Source of the DNA: an uncultured Lachnospiraceae bacterium
Lineage (GTDB): Bacteria; Bacillota; Clostridia; Lachnospirales; Lachnospiraceae
NCBI GenBank assembly: GCA_910578555.1
Contig: CAJTPS010000020.1
Coordinates: 4,768-68,767, forward strand
Direction: 5' to 3'
Length of the DNA: 64,000 nt
The translations under genes were made by a program, and so were the position numbers. Below, piece by piece: positions 53,962 through 62,648 of this stretch; the stretch's first letter is position 1; every line of letters begins with the position of its first letter. The notes beneath the pieces are model-generated. The model was not told the origin of the DNA, did not search any database, and was given only the letters and a program-made list of their open reading frames with translations.

Positions 53962-53967
53962 ATTGCT

Positions 53968-54684
53968 ATGGGACATTACGGATATTACGGTTTTTATTTT
54001 GACCCCACATATTTTCTGGTGCTGATCGGGGCCGTGTTGTGTATCTGGGCACAGATGCGCGTTAATTCCACCTACAGGAAATATGCGCGGGTAAGAAGCA
54101 GAAGCGGACTGACGGGCGCGCAGGCGGCGCAGCGCATCCTGCAGATGTCCGGGATTAATGACGTGAGGATAGAGCATGTTCGGGGAGAACTGACGGATCA
54201 CTATGATCCTGCGCACAAGGTGCTGCGTCTCTCGGATTCCGTGTACGGTTCCGACTCGATTGCGGCGATCGGCGTGGCGGCTCATGAGTGCGGACATGCG
54301 GTACAGCATGATAAGGGATATGCGCCGCTGACCATCAGAACTGCGCTTGTTCCGGCGGCCAATATCGGCTCATGGGCGGGCATACCGCTGATTATTCTCG
54401 GCGCCATACTGGGAATGAACCAGATGCTGATTCAGATCGGTATATGGGTGTTTGCACTGGCCGTGCTTTTCCAGGTGGTAACGCTGCCCGTGGAGTTTAA
54501 CGCTTCCGGCAGAGCACTGGCGATGCTGGGAGATTACGGGATGCTGGAGCAGGACGAGACGAGAGGGTGCCGTAAAGTGTTGTCGGCGGCGGCGCTCACC
54601 TATGTGGCGGCAGCGGCATCCGCCATCTTACAGCTTCTCAGGCTGATTCTGCTGTTCGGGAACAGCAGTAGGGACAGGGATTAG
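53968..54684 (+). CDS. YugP-type zinc metallopeptidase
   Basis: A 238-residue membrane metallopeptidase (Zn_peptidase_2, YugP family). An N-terminal membrane helix lies at about 10-30. The zinc motif is HECGH in AAHECGHAVQHDKG, and two or three helices follow (about 125-165 and the C-terminus). ATG 53968 is chosen for its GGAG at 6 nt; an ATG at 53956 is in frame, and the frame stays open through element A to 53839. Its position between fmt and rsmB is common in Clostridia. The substrate is unknown. Confidence 0.9.
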   Translation: MGHYGYYGFYFDPTYFLVLIGAVLCIWAQMRVNSTYRKYARVRSRSGLTGAQAAQRILQMSGINDVRIEHVRGELTDHYDPAHKVLRLSDSVYGSDSIAAIGVAAHECGHAVQHDKGYAPLTIRTALVPAANIGSWAGIPLIILGAILGMNQMLIQIGIWVFALAVLFQVVTLPVEFNASGRALAMLGDYGMLEQDETRGCRKVLSAAALTYVAAAASAILQLLRLILLFGNSSRDRD

Positions 54685-54693
54685 CGTGAAAAA

Positions 54694-54797
54694 AACATTA
54701 ACCAACTCTAAGGCAGCAAAGAACGCAGCCTAAGAGTTGCTAAATGTTTAAGAGAATGCCCCAAAACGGGGCATTCTCCCAGACAAGCTTGCTTGTC
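54694..54797 (+). terminator. Three consecutive hairpins after yugP
   Basis: A long imperfect stem (54694-54748, 18 of 21 paired) is followed by a perfect one (GAGAATGCCCC... GGGGCATTCTC, 54752-54778). A third, GACAAGC-TT-GCTTGTC (54782-54797), comes just before rsmB. Only the third is followed by TTT. Together they probably separate the murE-yugP part from rsmB-rsgA. Confidence 0.65.
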
Positions 54798-54889
54798 TTT
54801 GGATTTTGAGATTCCGCGGGGCGGACTTGCTGCAGGCAGCATTCTTCCAACAGTTTGAGAATAGTTTAGGAGCAGAGAGGTGCCGTGAT

Positions 54890-56257
54890 ATGGCGGAGAT
54901 TAACGGACGGGAAGTGGTTCTGGATATTTTGCTGGAACTGGCTAAGGAAACGGAATACAGTAATATTCTGATTGCGGCGGTTCTGGAGAAATATGATTAT
55001 CTGGACGGCAGGGAGAAGGCTTTCATCAAGCGGGTGAGTGAGGGGACGATCGAGCGCAGGATACAGATTGATTATGTGCTTGACCAGTTCTCCAAGGTGC
55101 CGGTGAGGAAAATGAAGCCGCTGATCAGAGAACTGATGCGGTTTAGTGTGTATCAGATTCTTTTTATGGAACATATTCCTGACGCAGCGGTATGCAACGA
55201 GGCGGTAAAGCTGGCGAAGAAGCGGGGCTTTCACTCATTGCAGGGGTACGTCAACGGCGTGCTGCGCGCGGTTGCAAGGGGGAAAGCGCAGATCAGATAT
55301 CCGGATCGGCATACGGCATATGAGGCGTATCTGTCGGTTTGCTATTCTATGCCGTTGTGGCTGGTGGGGCATTTCAGACATGTCTACGGTGACCGGCAGT
55401 GTGAGAAGATACTGGAAGCCTTTCAACAGCGGGGGGCGGTGAGTTTGAGACTGCAGGAGACATTGACACCGCGGGAGCAGGAACTGCTGATGGCAGCCTG
55501 GCGGCAGGCGGGGGTCGATGTGCGGCAGCATCCGTATCTGCCCTATGCCGTGGCGGTGCAGAAGACGGACGGGGTCCGCAGCCTTGCGGGATATCGGGAG
55601 GGCGCCTTTGCGGTGCAAGACGTCAGTTCCATGCTGGTGGTAGAGGCAGCGGGAATCAGACCGGGGGATACCGTCATAGACGTCTGTGCAGCGCCCGGCG
55701 GCAAGGCGCTGCATGCGGCAGCGAAGCTTATGGGAACCGGACAGGTGATTGCCTGTGATGTGACAGAATATAAGACCGGTAAGATTGAGGAAAACAGGGA
55801 ACGGCTCGGTATGGAGAATGTGTCTGTCAGGGTGCGGGATGCCCGCATAACCGATGCGTCTTTAGTCGGGCAGGCGGACGTGCTGCTGGCGGATGTGCCC
55901 TGTTCCGGGCTGGGTGTGATCGGCAGGAAACAGGATATCAAGTATCGAGTGACAAGGGAGTCTATGGAACAGATTACCGTTTTGCAGAGGGAAATTATCG
56001 GCAATGTGGTGCAGTACCTGAAACCGGACGGCGTCATGATGTACAGCACCTGCACCATGAATCCGGCGGAGAATGAGGAAATGACGGCGTGGATCTGCGA
56101 AGCGTATGATATGGAGACGGTGAGCATGGCGCAGGTTATGCCGGAAGAACTGCGCAGCGAGGCTGAAAGAGGATATATACAGCTTTTGCCCGGTGTGCAC
56201 AGTACGGACGGGTTTTTCCTGGCGAGGCTGCGAAGAAGAGATATGAAACAGAGATAG
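54890..56257 (+). CDS. rsmB: 16S rRNA cytosine-967 methyltransferase RsmB
   Basis: A 455-residue enzyme methylating C967 of 16S rRNA. An N-terminal NusB-like RNA-binding domain (about 1-130) is followed by the SAM domain: DVCAAPGGKALHAA, the catalytic region VPCSGLGVIGRKQDIK and STCTMNPAENEE. ATG 54890 fits the family start (REVVLDILLEL), with AGAGAGG upstream; the frame is open from 54806. rlmN follows after 2 bp. Confidence 0.95.
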   Translation: MAEINGREVVLDILLELAKETEYSNILIAAVLEKYDYLDGREKAFIKRVSEGTIERRIQIDYVLDQFSKVPVRKMKPLIRELMRFSVYQILFMEHIPDAAVCNEAVKLAKKRGFHSLQGYVNGVLRAVARGKAQIRYPDRHTAYEAYLSVCYSMPLWLVGHFRHVYGDRQCEKILEAFQQRGAVSLRLQETLTPREQELLMAAWRQAGVDVRQHPYLPYAVAVQKTDGVRSLAGYREGAFAVQDVSSMLVVEAAGIRPGDTVIDVCAAPGGKALHAAAKLMGTGQVIACDVTEYKTGKIEENRERLGMENVSVRVRDARITDASLVGQADVLLADVPCSGLGVIGRKQDIKYRVTRESMEQITVLQREIIGNVVQYLKPDGVMMYSTCTMNPAENEEMTAWICEAYDMETVSMAQVMPEELRSEAERGYIQLLPGVHSTDGFFLARLRRRDMKQR

Positions 56258-56259
56258 AT

Positions 56260-57318
56260 ATGATGGAAACAGGGTACAATAGAGATATTAAATCATTCAC
56301 GTTAGAGCGGCTTCAGGAAGAGATGGAATCCCTGGGTGAGAAGTCTTTCCGGGCGAAGCAGATGTATGAGTGGATGCATAAGAAGCAGGCGGCGGGATAT
56401 GAGGAGATGACGAACATACCCAGGGCTTTGGCGGACAAGTGCAGGGATCGCTATGATTATACGGCGTTAGAGATTCGCCGCGTGCAGGAATCCAGCGCGG
56501 ACGGCACGCGCAAATACCTTTTTGCACTGGCGGACGGCAACACGGTGGAAAGTGTCTTTATGCGCTATCAACATGGCAATTCCGTATGTATATCCTCACA
56601 GGTGGGCTGCCGTATGGGCTGTCGTTTCTGTGCTTCTACACTGGACGGGCTGGAGCGCAATCTACTGCCGTCGGAGATGCTTGACCAGATCTATGCGATC
56701 ACCAGACACACCGGTGAGCGGGTTTCTAATGTAGTGGTCATGGGAAGCGGGGAGCCGATGGATAATTATGATAATCTGCTGGGGTTCATTACGCTTCTGA
56801 CGGATGAAAACGGACTGCACATCAGCCAGAGGAACGTTACGGTGTCCACCTGCGGGCTTGTGCCGCAGATGCGGCAGCTTGCCGACAGGCGGCTGCAGAT
56901 TACGCTGGCTTTGTCCCTGCACGCGGCGACGGATGAAAAACGCAGACAGCTTATGCCTATTGCCGACCGGTACTCTCTGCGGGAACTGATGGAAGCCTGC
57001 GATTACTATTTCGCACAGACCGGCAGAAGAATTACTTTTGAGTACAGTCTGGTAAGAGGCGTCAACGATACGGAAGAAGATGCGAGACAGCTTACAGGGC
57101 TGATCGGCAGACGCGGCATACATGTCAATCTGATTCCCGTCAACCCGATCAAGGAGCGTGATTACAGGCAGTCTGAGCGGTGTGCGGTGAATGCGTTCAA
57201 AAATAAACTTGAAAAAAATGGAATTAATGTTACTATTAGAAGGGAAATGGGACGGGATATCGACGGCGCCTGCGGTCAGCTGCGGCGCAGGTATATGGAG
57301 TCGGAACCGGAAGAATGA
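56260..57318 (+). CDS. rlmN: 23S rRNA/tRNA adenine-C2 methyltransferase RlmN
   Basis: A 352-residue radical SAM enzyme that methylates A2503 of 23S rRNA and A37 of tRNAs. The cluster motif is CRMGCRFCAST. Other landmarks are VVMGSGEPMDNYDN, LALSLHAATDEKR and the C-terminal resolving cysteine in GACGQLRRR. It starts 2 bp after rsmB. Confidence 0.96.
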   Translation: MMETGYNRDIKSFTLERLQEEMESLGEKSFRAKQMYEWMHKKQAAGYEEMTNIPRALADKCRDRYDYTALEIRRVQESSADGTRKYLFALADGNTVESVFMRYQHGNSVCISSQVGCRMGCRFCASTLDGLERNLLPSEMLDQIYAITRHTGERVSNVVVMGSGEPMDNYDNLLGFITLLTDENGLHISQRNVTVSTCGLVPQMRQLADRRLQITLALSLHAATDEKRRQLMPIADRYSLRELMEACDYYFAQTGRRITFEYSLVRGVNDTEEDARQLTGLIGRRGIHVNLIPVNPIKERDYRQSERCAVNAFKNKLEKNGINVTIRREMGRDIDGACGQLRRRYMESEPEE

Positions 57319-57343
57319 ATCATGGTAATCGGAGGAAGATACA

Positions 57344-58090
57344 GTGCTTAGGTCCTATGCGATAACGGATATCGGACAGAAAAGACAATTGAATCAGGAT
57401 TTTATCTATCTGTCAGAGACTCCCATCGGGAATCTGCCGAACGTGTTTATTGTGGCGGACGGCATGGGCGGACATAACGCGGGAGATTATGCTTCCCGCT
57501 ATGCGGTGGAAACCGTTGTGGAGGAGATCGGCGCTTCTTTTGAAAAGAATCCGGTAAAGATTCTGGGCAGAGCCATCGAGAAAGCCAATGCGCGCATACG
57601 GGAACGTGCGAGAGAAGAGGCGGCATATAATGGCATGGGGACCACGATGGTGGTGGCGACCTGCATGGGAAGATATCTGGAAGTTGCCAATGTGGGAGAC
57701 AGCAGACTGTATGTGGTAGGCGACAGGATAGAGCAGATCACGCAGGATCATTCACTGGTGGAAGAAATGGTGCGTATGGGCGGTATAGACAGAGCATCCG
57801 CAAGAAACCATCCGGATAAAAATATCATCACAAGGGCAATCGGTGCCAGAGACTATATAGAGGCGGATTTTTTTAACCTGGAACTGCGGCAGGGGGATAT
57901 GATTTTACTTTGTTCTGACGGGTTGACAAATATGGTGGATGACGAGACAATACATCAGATTCTGACAAGGGACGGAAGTCTTAAGGACAGAGTGGAAGAA
58001 TTGGTGAGAACGGCCAACCACAACGGCGGTAAAGATAATATTTCCGTGATCGTTATCGAACCGTTAGCAGACGAGGTGAAACATGATTAA
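57344..58090 (+). CDS. stp: PP2C-type Ser/Thr phosphatase (PrpC/Stp)
   Basis: A 248-residue metal-dependent phosphatase reversing phosphorylation by the adjacent kinase. The metal motifs are DGMGGHNAGD, GMGTTMVVA, NVGDSRLY and GGKDNISVIV. The start is GTG 57344, with GGAGG upstream. It overlaps the kinase gene by 8 bp, so the two are translationally coupled. Confidence 0.95.
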   Translation: MLRSYAITDIGQKRQLNQDFIYLSETPIGNLPNVFIVADGMGGHNAGDYASRYAVETVVEEIGASFEKNPVKILGRAIEKANARIRERAREEAAYNGMGTTMVVATCMGRYLEVANVGDSRLYVVGDRIEQITQDHSLVEEMVRMGGIDRASARNHPDKNIITRAIGARDYIEADFFNLELRQGDMILLCSDGLTNMVDDETIHQILTRDGSLKDRVEELVRTANHNGGKDNISVIVIEPLADEVKHD

Positions 58091-60206
58091 GATAGGAATG
58101 ATGATAGGCGACCGCTACGAGATTCTGGAAAAGATCGGCACCGGCGGTATGTCAGATGTATATAAAGCAAAAGATCATAAGCTCAACCGGTTCGTTGCGG
58201 TCAAGGTGCTGAAGCAGGAATTCGGGGAGAACGCTAATTTTGTATCCAAGTTCAGGATCGAGGCACAGGCGGCAGCAGGGCTCATGCATCCGAATATCGT
58301 CAATGTGTATGATGTCGGGGAAGAAGGCGGCATCCACTATATCGTTATGGAACTGGTGGATGGAATAACGCTGAAGAAATATATCGAGAAGAAGGCGAGA
58401 CTGTCCGTCAAAGAGGCGATCAGTATTGCGATCCAGGTGTCCATGGGGATCGAGGCGGCGCATAATAATCATATTATTCACCGCGATATCAAGCCGCAGA
58501 ATATCATTATATCTAAAGAGGGCAAGGTGAAAGTGACGGATTTCGGTATTGCAAAGGCGGCGACCAGTAATACGATCACGTCAAACGTCATGGGTTCTGT
58601 GCATTATACTTCGCCGGAACAGGCAAGAGGCGGGTACAGCGATGAAAAGAGCGATATTTATTCTTTAGGAATCACTATGTTCGAGATGCTCACGGGCAGG
58701 GTTCCTTTCAATGGAGAGACTACGGTTGCGATCGCGATCAAGCATATACAGGAAGAAATGCCGTCTCCTAGAGAGTATGTGCCGGAGATCCCGATCAGCG
58801 TGGAGCAGATCGTGTGTAAATGCTGTCAGAAGAGCCCGGACAGAAGATATCAGTCCATGGCGGAACTGATCACAGACTTGAAGCAGTCGCTGATCAATCC
58901 CGATGAGGATTTCGTTAAGGTGATCGATCCTGATGAGGAAGCGTCCACCAGGATGATAACGGACAGGGATATGGCACAGATTAAAAGACAGTCTGACAGA
59001 AGAGATTCCATGGACGAGGCGATGCGGCTGAAGAAGGACAGCGAGCGCTTCTATGAGGAGGATGAGGAAGAGGAGGATGACGACGAGGACTGGGACGATG
59101 AGGATTATGATCCCAAGATGGAGAAAATCACCACGATCCTTGCGGTGGTGGCGGCGATTCTGATCGGCTGTATCGCGATCTTCCTTGTCGGAAAATCCGT
59201 GGGCGTATTTCATATCGGCACTTCCGGGGATGATAAGGAAGTGCAGGAAGAGATAGAACAGGTGGAAATGATCAAAGTCGTCGGTATGAATGTAGAGGAT
59301 GCCAAACGGGGACTATTGGAGCTTGGACTGACGCCTGAGATCAAGTATGAGGAGAACAACGCCTACGACGTGGGAACCGTGCTTCGGGCTGCCTCACAGG
59401 ATGGTCTTACAAGCGTGGCACCGGGTAATATGGTTAATAAAAATACAGTTATAGTGATGACTGTCGCACAGGGAAGCGACGGGGTCGAGGTACCGTCCGT
59501 AACGGGCAAATCCAAGGCGGAGGCGACATCGGTTCTTGAGAAAGAGGGATTTGTTGTCAATGTGACGGAAAGCTATGACGCCGCTGTGGAGAGCGGTTAT
59601 GTGATCTCCCAGTCGCCCGAAGCGGACACGAAAGCGCCGGAAGGTTCTTCCATCACGATCCGCGTAAGCCAGGGCGCGGAGGAGAATAAAGTCAGGGTGC
59701 CCGATGTGATCGGGCTGACGGAAATGGATGCAACGGTCAGCCTGAAAGAGAGCGGTCTGGAAGTGGGAACGGTTACACAGACCAGTAATGAGGACGTTTC
59801 TCTGACAGATAAAGTATGTTATCAGAGTTATTCGGTTGGATCTTATGTGGATCAGGGAACAGCAATTGACATTAAGATCAGCACGGGACCGTCCGATGTG
59901 ACGTACCGGTATTCCGAGGGCATTACCGCACCGACGGAGGACCCGGATTACCGGAGCGGCATGTCTGTTACCGTTACGGTTACCACGGCGGACGGCGTAC
60001 AGCTTCTGAGCACGCAGACGTCTTCTTTCCCGGTAGCGGTCAATTACACGGGAATCAAATCACCGGGCGGCGTGATCACTTTTCATTTTGTAGTGGAGAA
60101 AGAGGCGACGACCACGACTGATCCTGAGACAGGAGAGACGGTCACGGCGGACCCTGTCTCCGAAGAGAGGACGGTAAAGAGAGAGATTCAGTTTACAGAG
60201 GAATAG
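58083..60206 (+). CDS. prkC: PASTA-domain Ser/Thr kinase (PrkC/Stk type)
   Basis: A 707-residue membrane kinase sensing cell-wall fragments and regulating growth and spore exit in Firmicutes. The kinase domain (1-275) has GTGGMSDVY, the catalytic HRDIKPQN (Asp135) and DFG, plus a Thr/Ser-rich activation loop (TSNTITSNVMGSVHYTSPEQ). An acidic linker (EEDEEEEDDDEDWDDEDYD, about 322-342) precedes the membrane helix at about 349-375. Three PASTA domains follow outside, then a non-PASTA C-terminal beta domain of about 110 residues. Neighbours stp and rsgA are the usual ones. Confidence 0.95.
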   Translation: MIKIGMMIGDRYEILEKIGTGGMSDVYKAKDHKLNRFVAVKVLKQEFGENANFVSKFRIEAQAAAGLMHPNIVNVYDVGEEGGIHYIVMELVDGITLKKYIEKKARLSVKEAISIAIQVSMGIEAAHNNHIIHRDIKPQNIIISKEGKVKVTDFGIAKAATSNTITSNVMGSVHYTSPEQARGGYSDEKSDIYSLGITMFEMLTGRVPFNGETTVAIAIKHIQEEMPSPREYVPEIPISVEQIVCKCCQKSPDRRYQSMAELITDLKQSLINPDEDFVKVIDPDEEASTRMITDRDMAQIKRQSDRRDSMDEAMRLKKDSERFYEEDEEEEDDDEDWDDEDYDPKMEKITTILAVVAAILIGCIAIFLVGKSVGVFHIGTSGDDKEVQEEIEQVEMIKVVGMNVEDAKRGLLELGLTPEIKYEENNAYDVGTVLRAASQDGLTSVAPGNMVNKNTVIVMTVAQGSDGVEVPSVTGKSKAEATSVLEKEGFVVNVTESYDAAVESGYVISQSPEADTKAPEGSSITIRVSQGAEENKVRVPDVIGLTEMDATVSLKESGLEVGTVTQTSNEDVSLTDKVCYQSYSVGSYVDQGTAIDIKISTGPSDVTYRYSEGITAPTEDPDYRSGMSVTVTVTTADGVQLLSTQTSSFPVAVNYTGIKSPGGVITFHFVVEKEATTTTDPETGETVTADPVSEERTVKREIQFTEE

Positions 60207-60216
60207 GAACAGGTTC

Positions 60217-61095
60217 ATGCAGGGGAAAATCATCAAAGGAATCGCGGGATTCTATTATGTCCATGTGGAAGGGCACGGAACCTATGAATGTAAGGCAAAA
60301 GGTATATTCAGAAAAGATCATGTGAAGCCGTTAGTAGGTGACGATGTCATGATGGATGTGCTGGACGAGGGTGAGCGGCTTGGTAATATCAGCGGGATAC
60401 TCCCCAGACGAAGCGCGCTGATCCGCCCGGCAGTCGCCAATGTGGATCAGGCACTGATTATTTTTGCCATTGTGAAGCCCGATCCCAATTTTAATCTGCT
60501 GGACAGATTTCTTATTCGTATGGAACGGCAGAATCTGCCGACGATCATCTGCTTTAATAAGCAGGATATCGCGTCGGAGCAGGAGAAGGAAGCGCTTTTA
60601 CAGGCTTATGAAGCTTGCGGATACCATGTGCTGTTTATCAGTGCGCTAGAGAATGAAGGCGTGGACCGGGTCCGGGAACTGCTAAACGGTAAGACGACCA
60701 CGGTGGCGGGACCGAGCGGGGTGGGGAAATCCTCCCTGATCAATCAGCTGGCACCTAGGGCCAACATGGAAACGGGCGAGATCAGCGCGAAGATTGCAAG
60801 AGGAAAACATACGACAAGACATTCGGAGATCATAGCGCTGGGCGAGGAGACTTATATCGTGGATACGCCCGGATTTACATCTCTTGATATATCTGAGATC
60901 ACGAAGGAAGAACTGGGACAGTATTATCCGGAGTTCGTGCAGTATGAACCGTATTGCAAGTTCAGCGGATGCGCCCATATCAGCGAACCTTCCTGCGGCG
61001 TCAAGGCAGCCGTAACGGAGGGAAAAATCAGCACAGTGCGGTATGAGAATTATAAGATATTGTATCAGGAGTTGAAGGACAAGAGGAGATATTAG
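60217..61095 (+). CDS. rsgA: Ribosome small-subunit GTPase RsgA
   Basis: A 292-residue circularly permuted GTPase in 30S maturation. It has an N-terminal OB fold, the G motifs in permuted order (CFNKQD, then GPSGVGKSSLINQL, then DTPGF) and the C-terminal zinc finger with cysteines in CKFSGCAHISEPSCGV. It starts 10 bp after prkC. In many relatives rpe follows; here it does not, and a terminator at 61134 ends the run. Confidence 0.96.
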   Translation: MQGKIIKGIAGFYYVHVEGHGTYECKAKGIFRKDHVKPLVGDDVMMDVLDEGERLGNISGILPRRSALIRPAVANVDQALIIFAIVKPDPNFNLLDRFLIRMERQNLPTIICFNKQDIASEQEKEALLQAYEACGYHVLFISALENEGVDRVRELLNGKTTTVAGPSGVGKSSLINQLAPRANMETGEISAKIARGKHTTRHSEIIALGEETYIVDTPGFTSLDISEITKEELGQYYPEFVQYEPYCKFSGCAHISEPSCGVKAAVTEGKISTVRYENYKILYQELKDKRRY

Positions 61096-61133
61096 ATATA
61101 AGGTTTTATAGGAAACAGTATTTTATTGCGGAT

Positions 61134-61157
61134 ACGAGCCAGGAGTTCCTGGCTCGT
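61134..61157. terminator. Bidirectional terminator after rsgA
   Basis: ACGAGCCAGGA pairs perfectly with TCCTGGCTCGT. It also lies at the end of the minus-strand small gene. Confidence 0.8.
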
Positions 61158-61161
61158 TGCT

Positions 61162-61341
61162 TTAACAGGCATTATCATCGTTCTCACAACCGGAGTTGCA
61201 ATGTAACTCCCCGGTGTCCATGTCCATAGACATATTGTCACTCATGCGCATATGAAGATCACCGTCAGAGTCGATGCCCATATTATCGGAAGTCTGATAG
61301 ATAAAGTCTCCATCTTCATAGTCAAATATTGGATTATGCAT
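61162..61341 (-). CDS. Small acidic, Met-rich hypothetical peptide
   Basis: A 59-residue protein starting MHNPIFDYEDGDFIYQTSDN. It has an internal near-repeat (DNMGIDSDGDLHMRM, then DNMSMDMDTGELH) and ends in a Cys-containing tail (CNSGCENDDNAC). It has no signal or membrane segment. AGGAGG lies before ATG 61339-61341, and the start is 3 bp beyond the ankyrin-like gene's stop, so the two are cotranscribed. The Asp-rich pattern suggests metal binding; this is inference. Confidence 0.75.
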   Translation of the reverse strand: MHNPIFDYEDGDFIYQTSDNMGIDSDGDLHMRMSDNMSMDMDTGELHCNSGCENDDNAC

Positions 61342-61344
61342 GAT

Positions 61345-62319
61345 TTACGCCTCCTTTTTTTGCTTAATAAAGTTGTTGTAGGTTTTTCTTAGTTCATCAA
61401 TGAGAAACTGTATTTCAGTGTCATTGGATGAAGCAGTTATACTTATGATGTTTGTAATAAATCCAGTAGCATTCTTGAGAAAGAGGGGCATGCAGTAAGC
61501 TACAAAGCATGTATCAGGGTAGAAATAGTATTCACGCCATGCTTCGCGGCTATAATATACATCATCGTGATTTTCTGTATGCGGAACTCCGCTGTTTAGT
61601 TCCTTACAGCCTGCCTTGCTTTTGTTTATAAGTTTCTGAAGATTCTTCTGAACCCTCATATTATGTTCAATAGCCTTCTGCAGGAATCGTTTGCTTTCTG
61701 CGCTTCTTTTTCCGGTTATTAAAGCATCAAGAACAAGTCCGGCATAAGGAAATACGAAGGTGTTTCGTAACGCGTTGCGTTCAGTTTCTGTTTCAAACGC
61801 ATCAAAGAAATAGGATATGGCAGTATTCTCACTGGCAGCTATGCTTTCAATCATTTGCTTAACATTAGGAGAATAGGGAAGCTGCATATTTCCTAGAGTC
61901 CAATGGTGCATAGGATTTATAGTGTAAAGGAGTGGAAGTTCTCTGGCGTGCAGCTTATCCAGCATCTCAAAGTCTTTGTTTCTGATAGCAAGAGCAATCA
62001 TTTTAAAGCGGAGATCATCCTGCATTTTCATTCGATATTCCAAGGAATCATGAAAGCCAATTTCTCTTCTCTTGATCGAGGTTCCTGCACCAAAGCCTGA
62101 ATAGTATTCTTTTTGATCATTCCCGACAAACCATATATAACCTTTATCCATAAGATATTTAAGGAAAGGGTAGTTCCCTGCTTCAAGGGCATAATCAATG
62201 GCTGTTTTGTCATATTCATCAGGATTAAGTATAAGCTTATCGTCTCTGTTAATGTATGATTCCCATTCAGAAGGGTCTTTTGAGAAAGCAATCGAATAAT
62301 TTGACTCTCTGTTTATCAC
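61345..62319 (-). CDS. Ankyrin-like repeat protein, probably 5' truncated
   Basis: A 324-residue largely helical protein. Ankyrin-like units are visible, for example YDKTAIDYALEAGNYPFLKY then LMDKGY, and FKMIALAIRNKDFEMLDKLH. The GTG at 62317-62319 has no ribosome binding site, and the frame continues upstream without any Met or Val start with a site. The gene has therefore probably lost its 5' end. It is distinctly more AT-rich than the flanking housekeeping genes, suggesting horizontal origin. It forms a unit with the small acidic peptide gene. Function unknown. Confidence 0.7.
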   Translation of the reverse strand: MINRESNYSIAFSKDPSEWESYINRDDKLILNPDEYDKTAIDYALEAGNYPFLKYLMDKGYIWFVGNDQKEYYSGFGAGTSIKRREIGFHDSLEYRMKMQDDLRFKMIALAIRNKDFEMLDKLHARELPLLYTINPMHHWTLGNMQLPYSPNVKQMIESIAASENTAISYFFDAFETETERNALRNTFVFPYAGLVLDALITGKRSAESKRFLQKAIEHNMRVQKNLQKLINKSKAGCKELNSGVPHTENHDDVYYSREAWREYYFYPDTCFVAYCMPLFLKNATGFITNIISITASSNDTEIQFLIDELRKTYNNFIKQKKEA

Positions 62320-62404
62320 AGGTGTGAATTGTGAGTAAAGTGAAAATGGGAAGAATAAGAAAAATGGAGGTGAAATGGATATTGGAAATATAGAAATCCA
62401 ATGA

Positions 62405-62433
62405 TTTACTTTCGAGCCTTACTATGTTATACT
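62405..62433 (+). promoter_or_regulatory. Promoter of ychF
   Basis: TTTACT (62405-62410), 17 bp, TATACT (62428-62433). The ychF start is more than 200 bp away, giving a long leader. Confidence 0.6.
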
Positions 62434-62648
62434 ACCATAGGTATTTGGGCCGAAAACATTCGTTTTCTCGCTCGTTGGCTTTGTTAACTAAAATCTCAAA
62501 TAGATATTTTCGCCCACGCAGGCATGGTTCAAAATCAATTTTGAAATTTTGAATGGTGCAGATTGGTACGTAAACTGGTACGTGACCAAAGCCATAAGAG
62601 GCGAAAACCCTATAAAATATAAGAAAAACCAAAGGAGATTAAGATAAA
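62434..62648 (+). other. Structured non-coding leader of ychF
   Basis: About 215 nt without a supportable gene. It includes the hairpin GAAAAC-ATTC-GTTTTC (62452-62467), an inverted stretch CAAAATCAATTTTG and a direct repeat of TGGTACGT (62574-62593). The minus strand has a 66-codon open frame containing NKANERENECFRPK. From memory this resembles peptides repeated in Lachnospiraceae genomes, so the region may be a dispersed repeat. Confidence 0.4.

Noticed and set aside
53839..53967. N-terminal extension of the YugP-type peptidase and, likewise, of the YgjP-type protein (613-741)
   Set aside because: Both upstream extensions are translated from element A and lack family similarity; well-placed ribosome binding sites support the shorter starts. 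The in-frame openness is kept as a finding.
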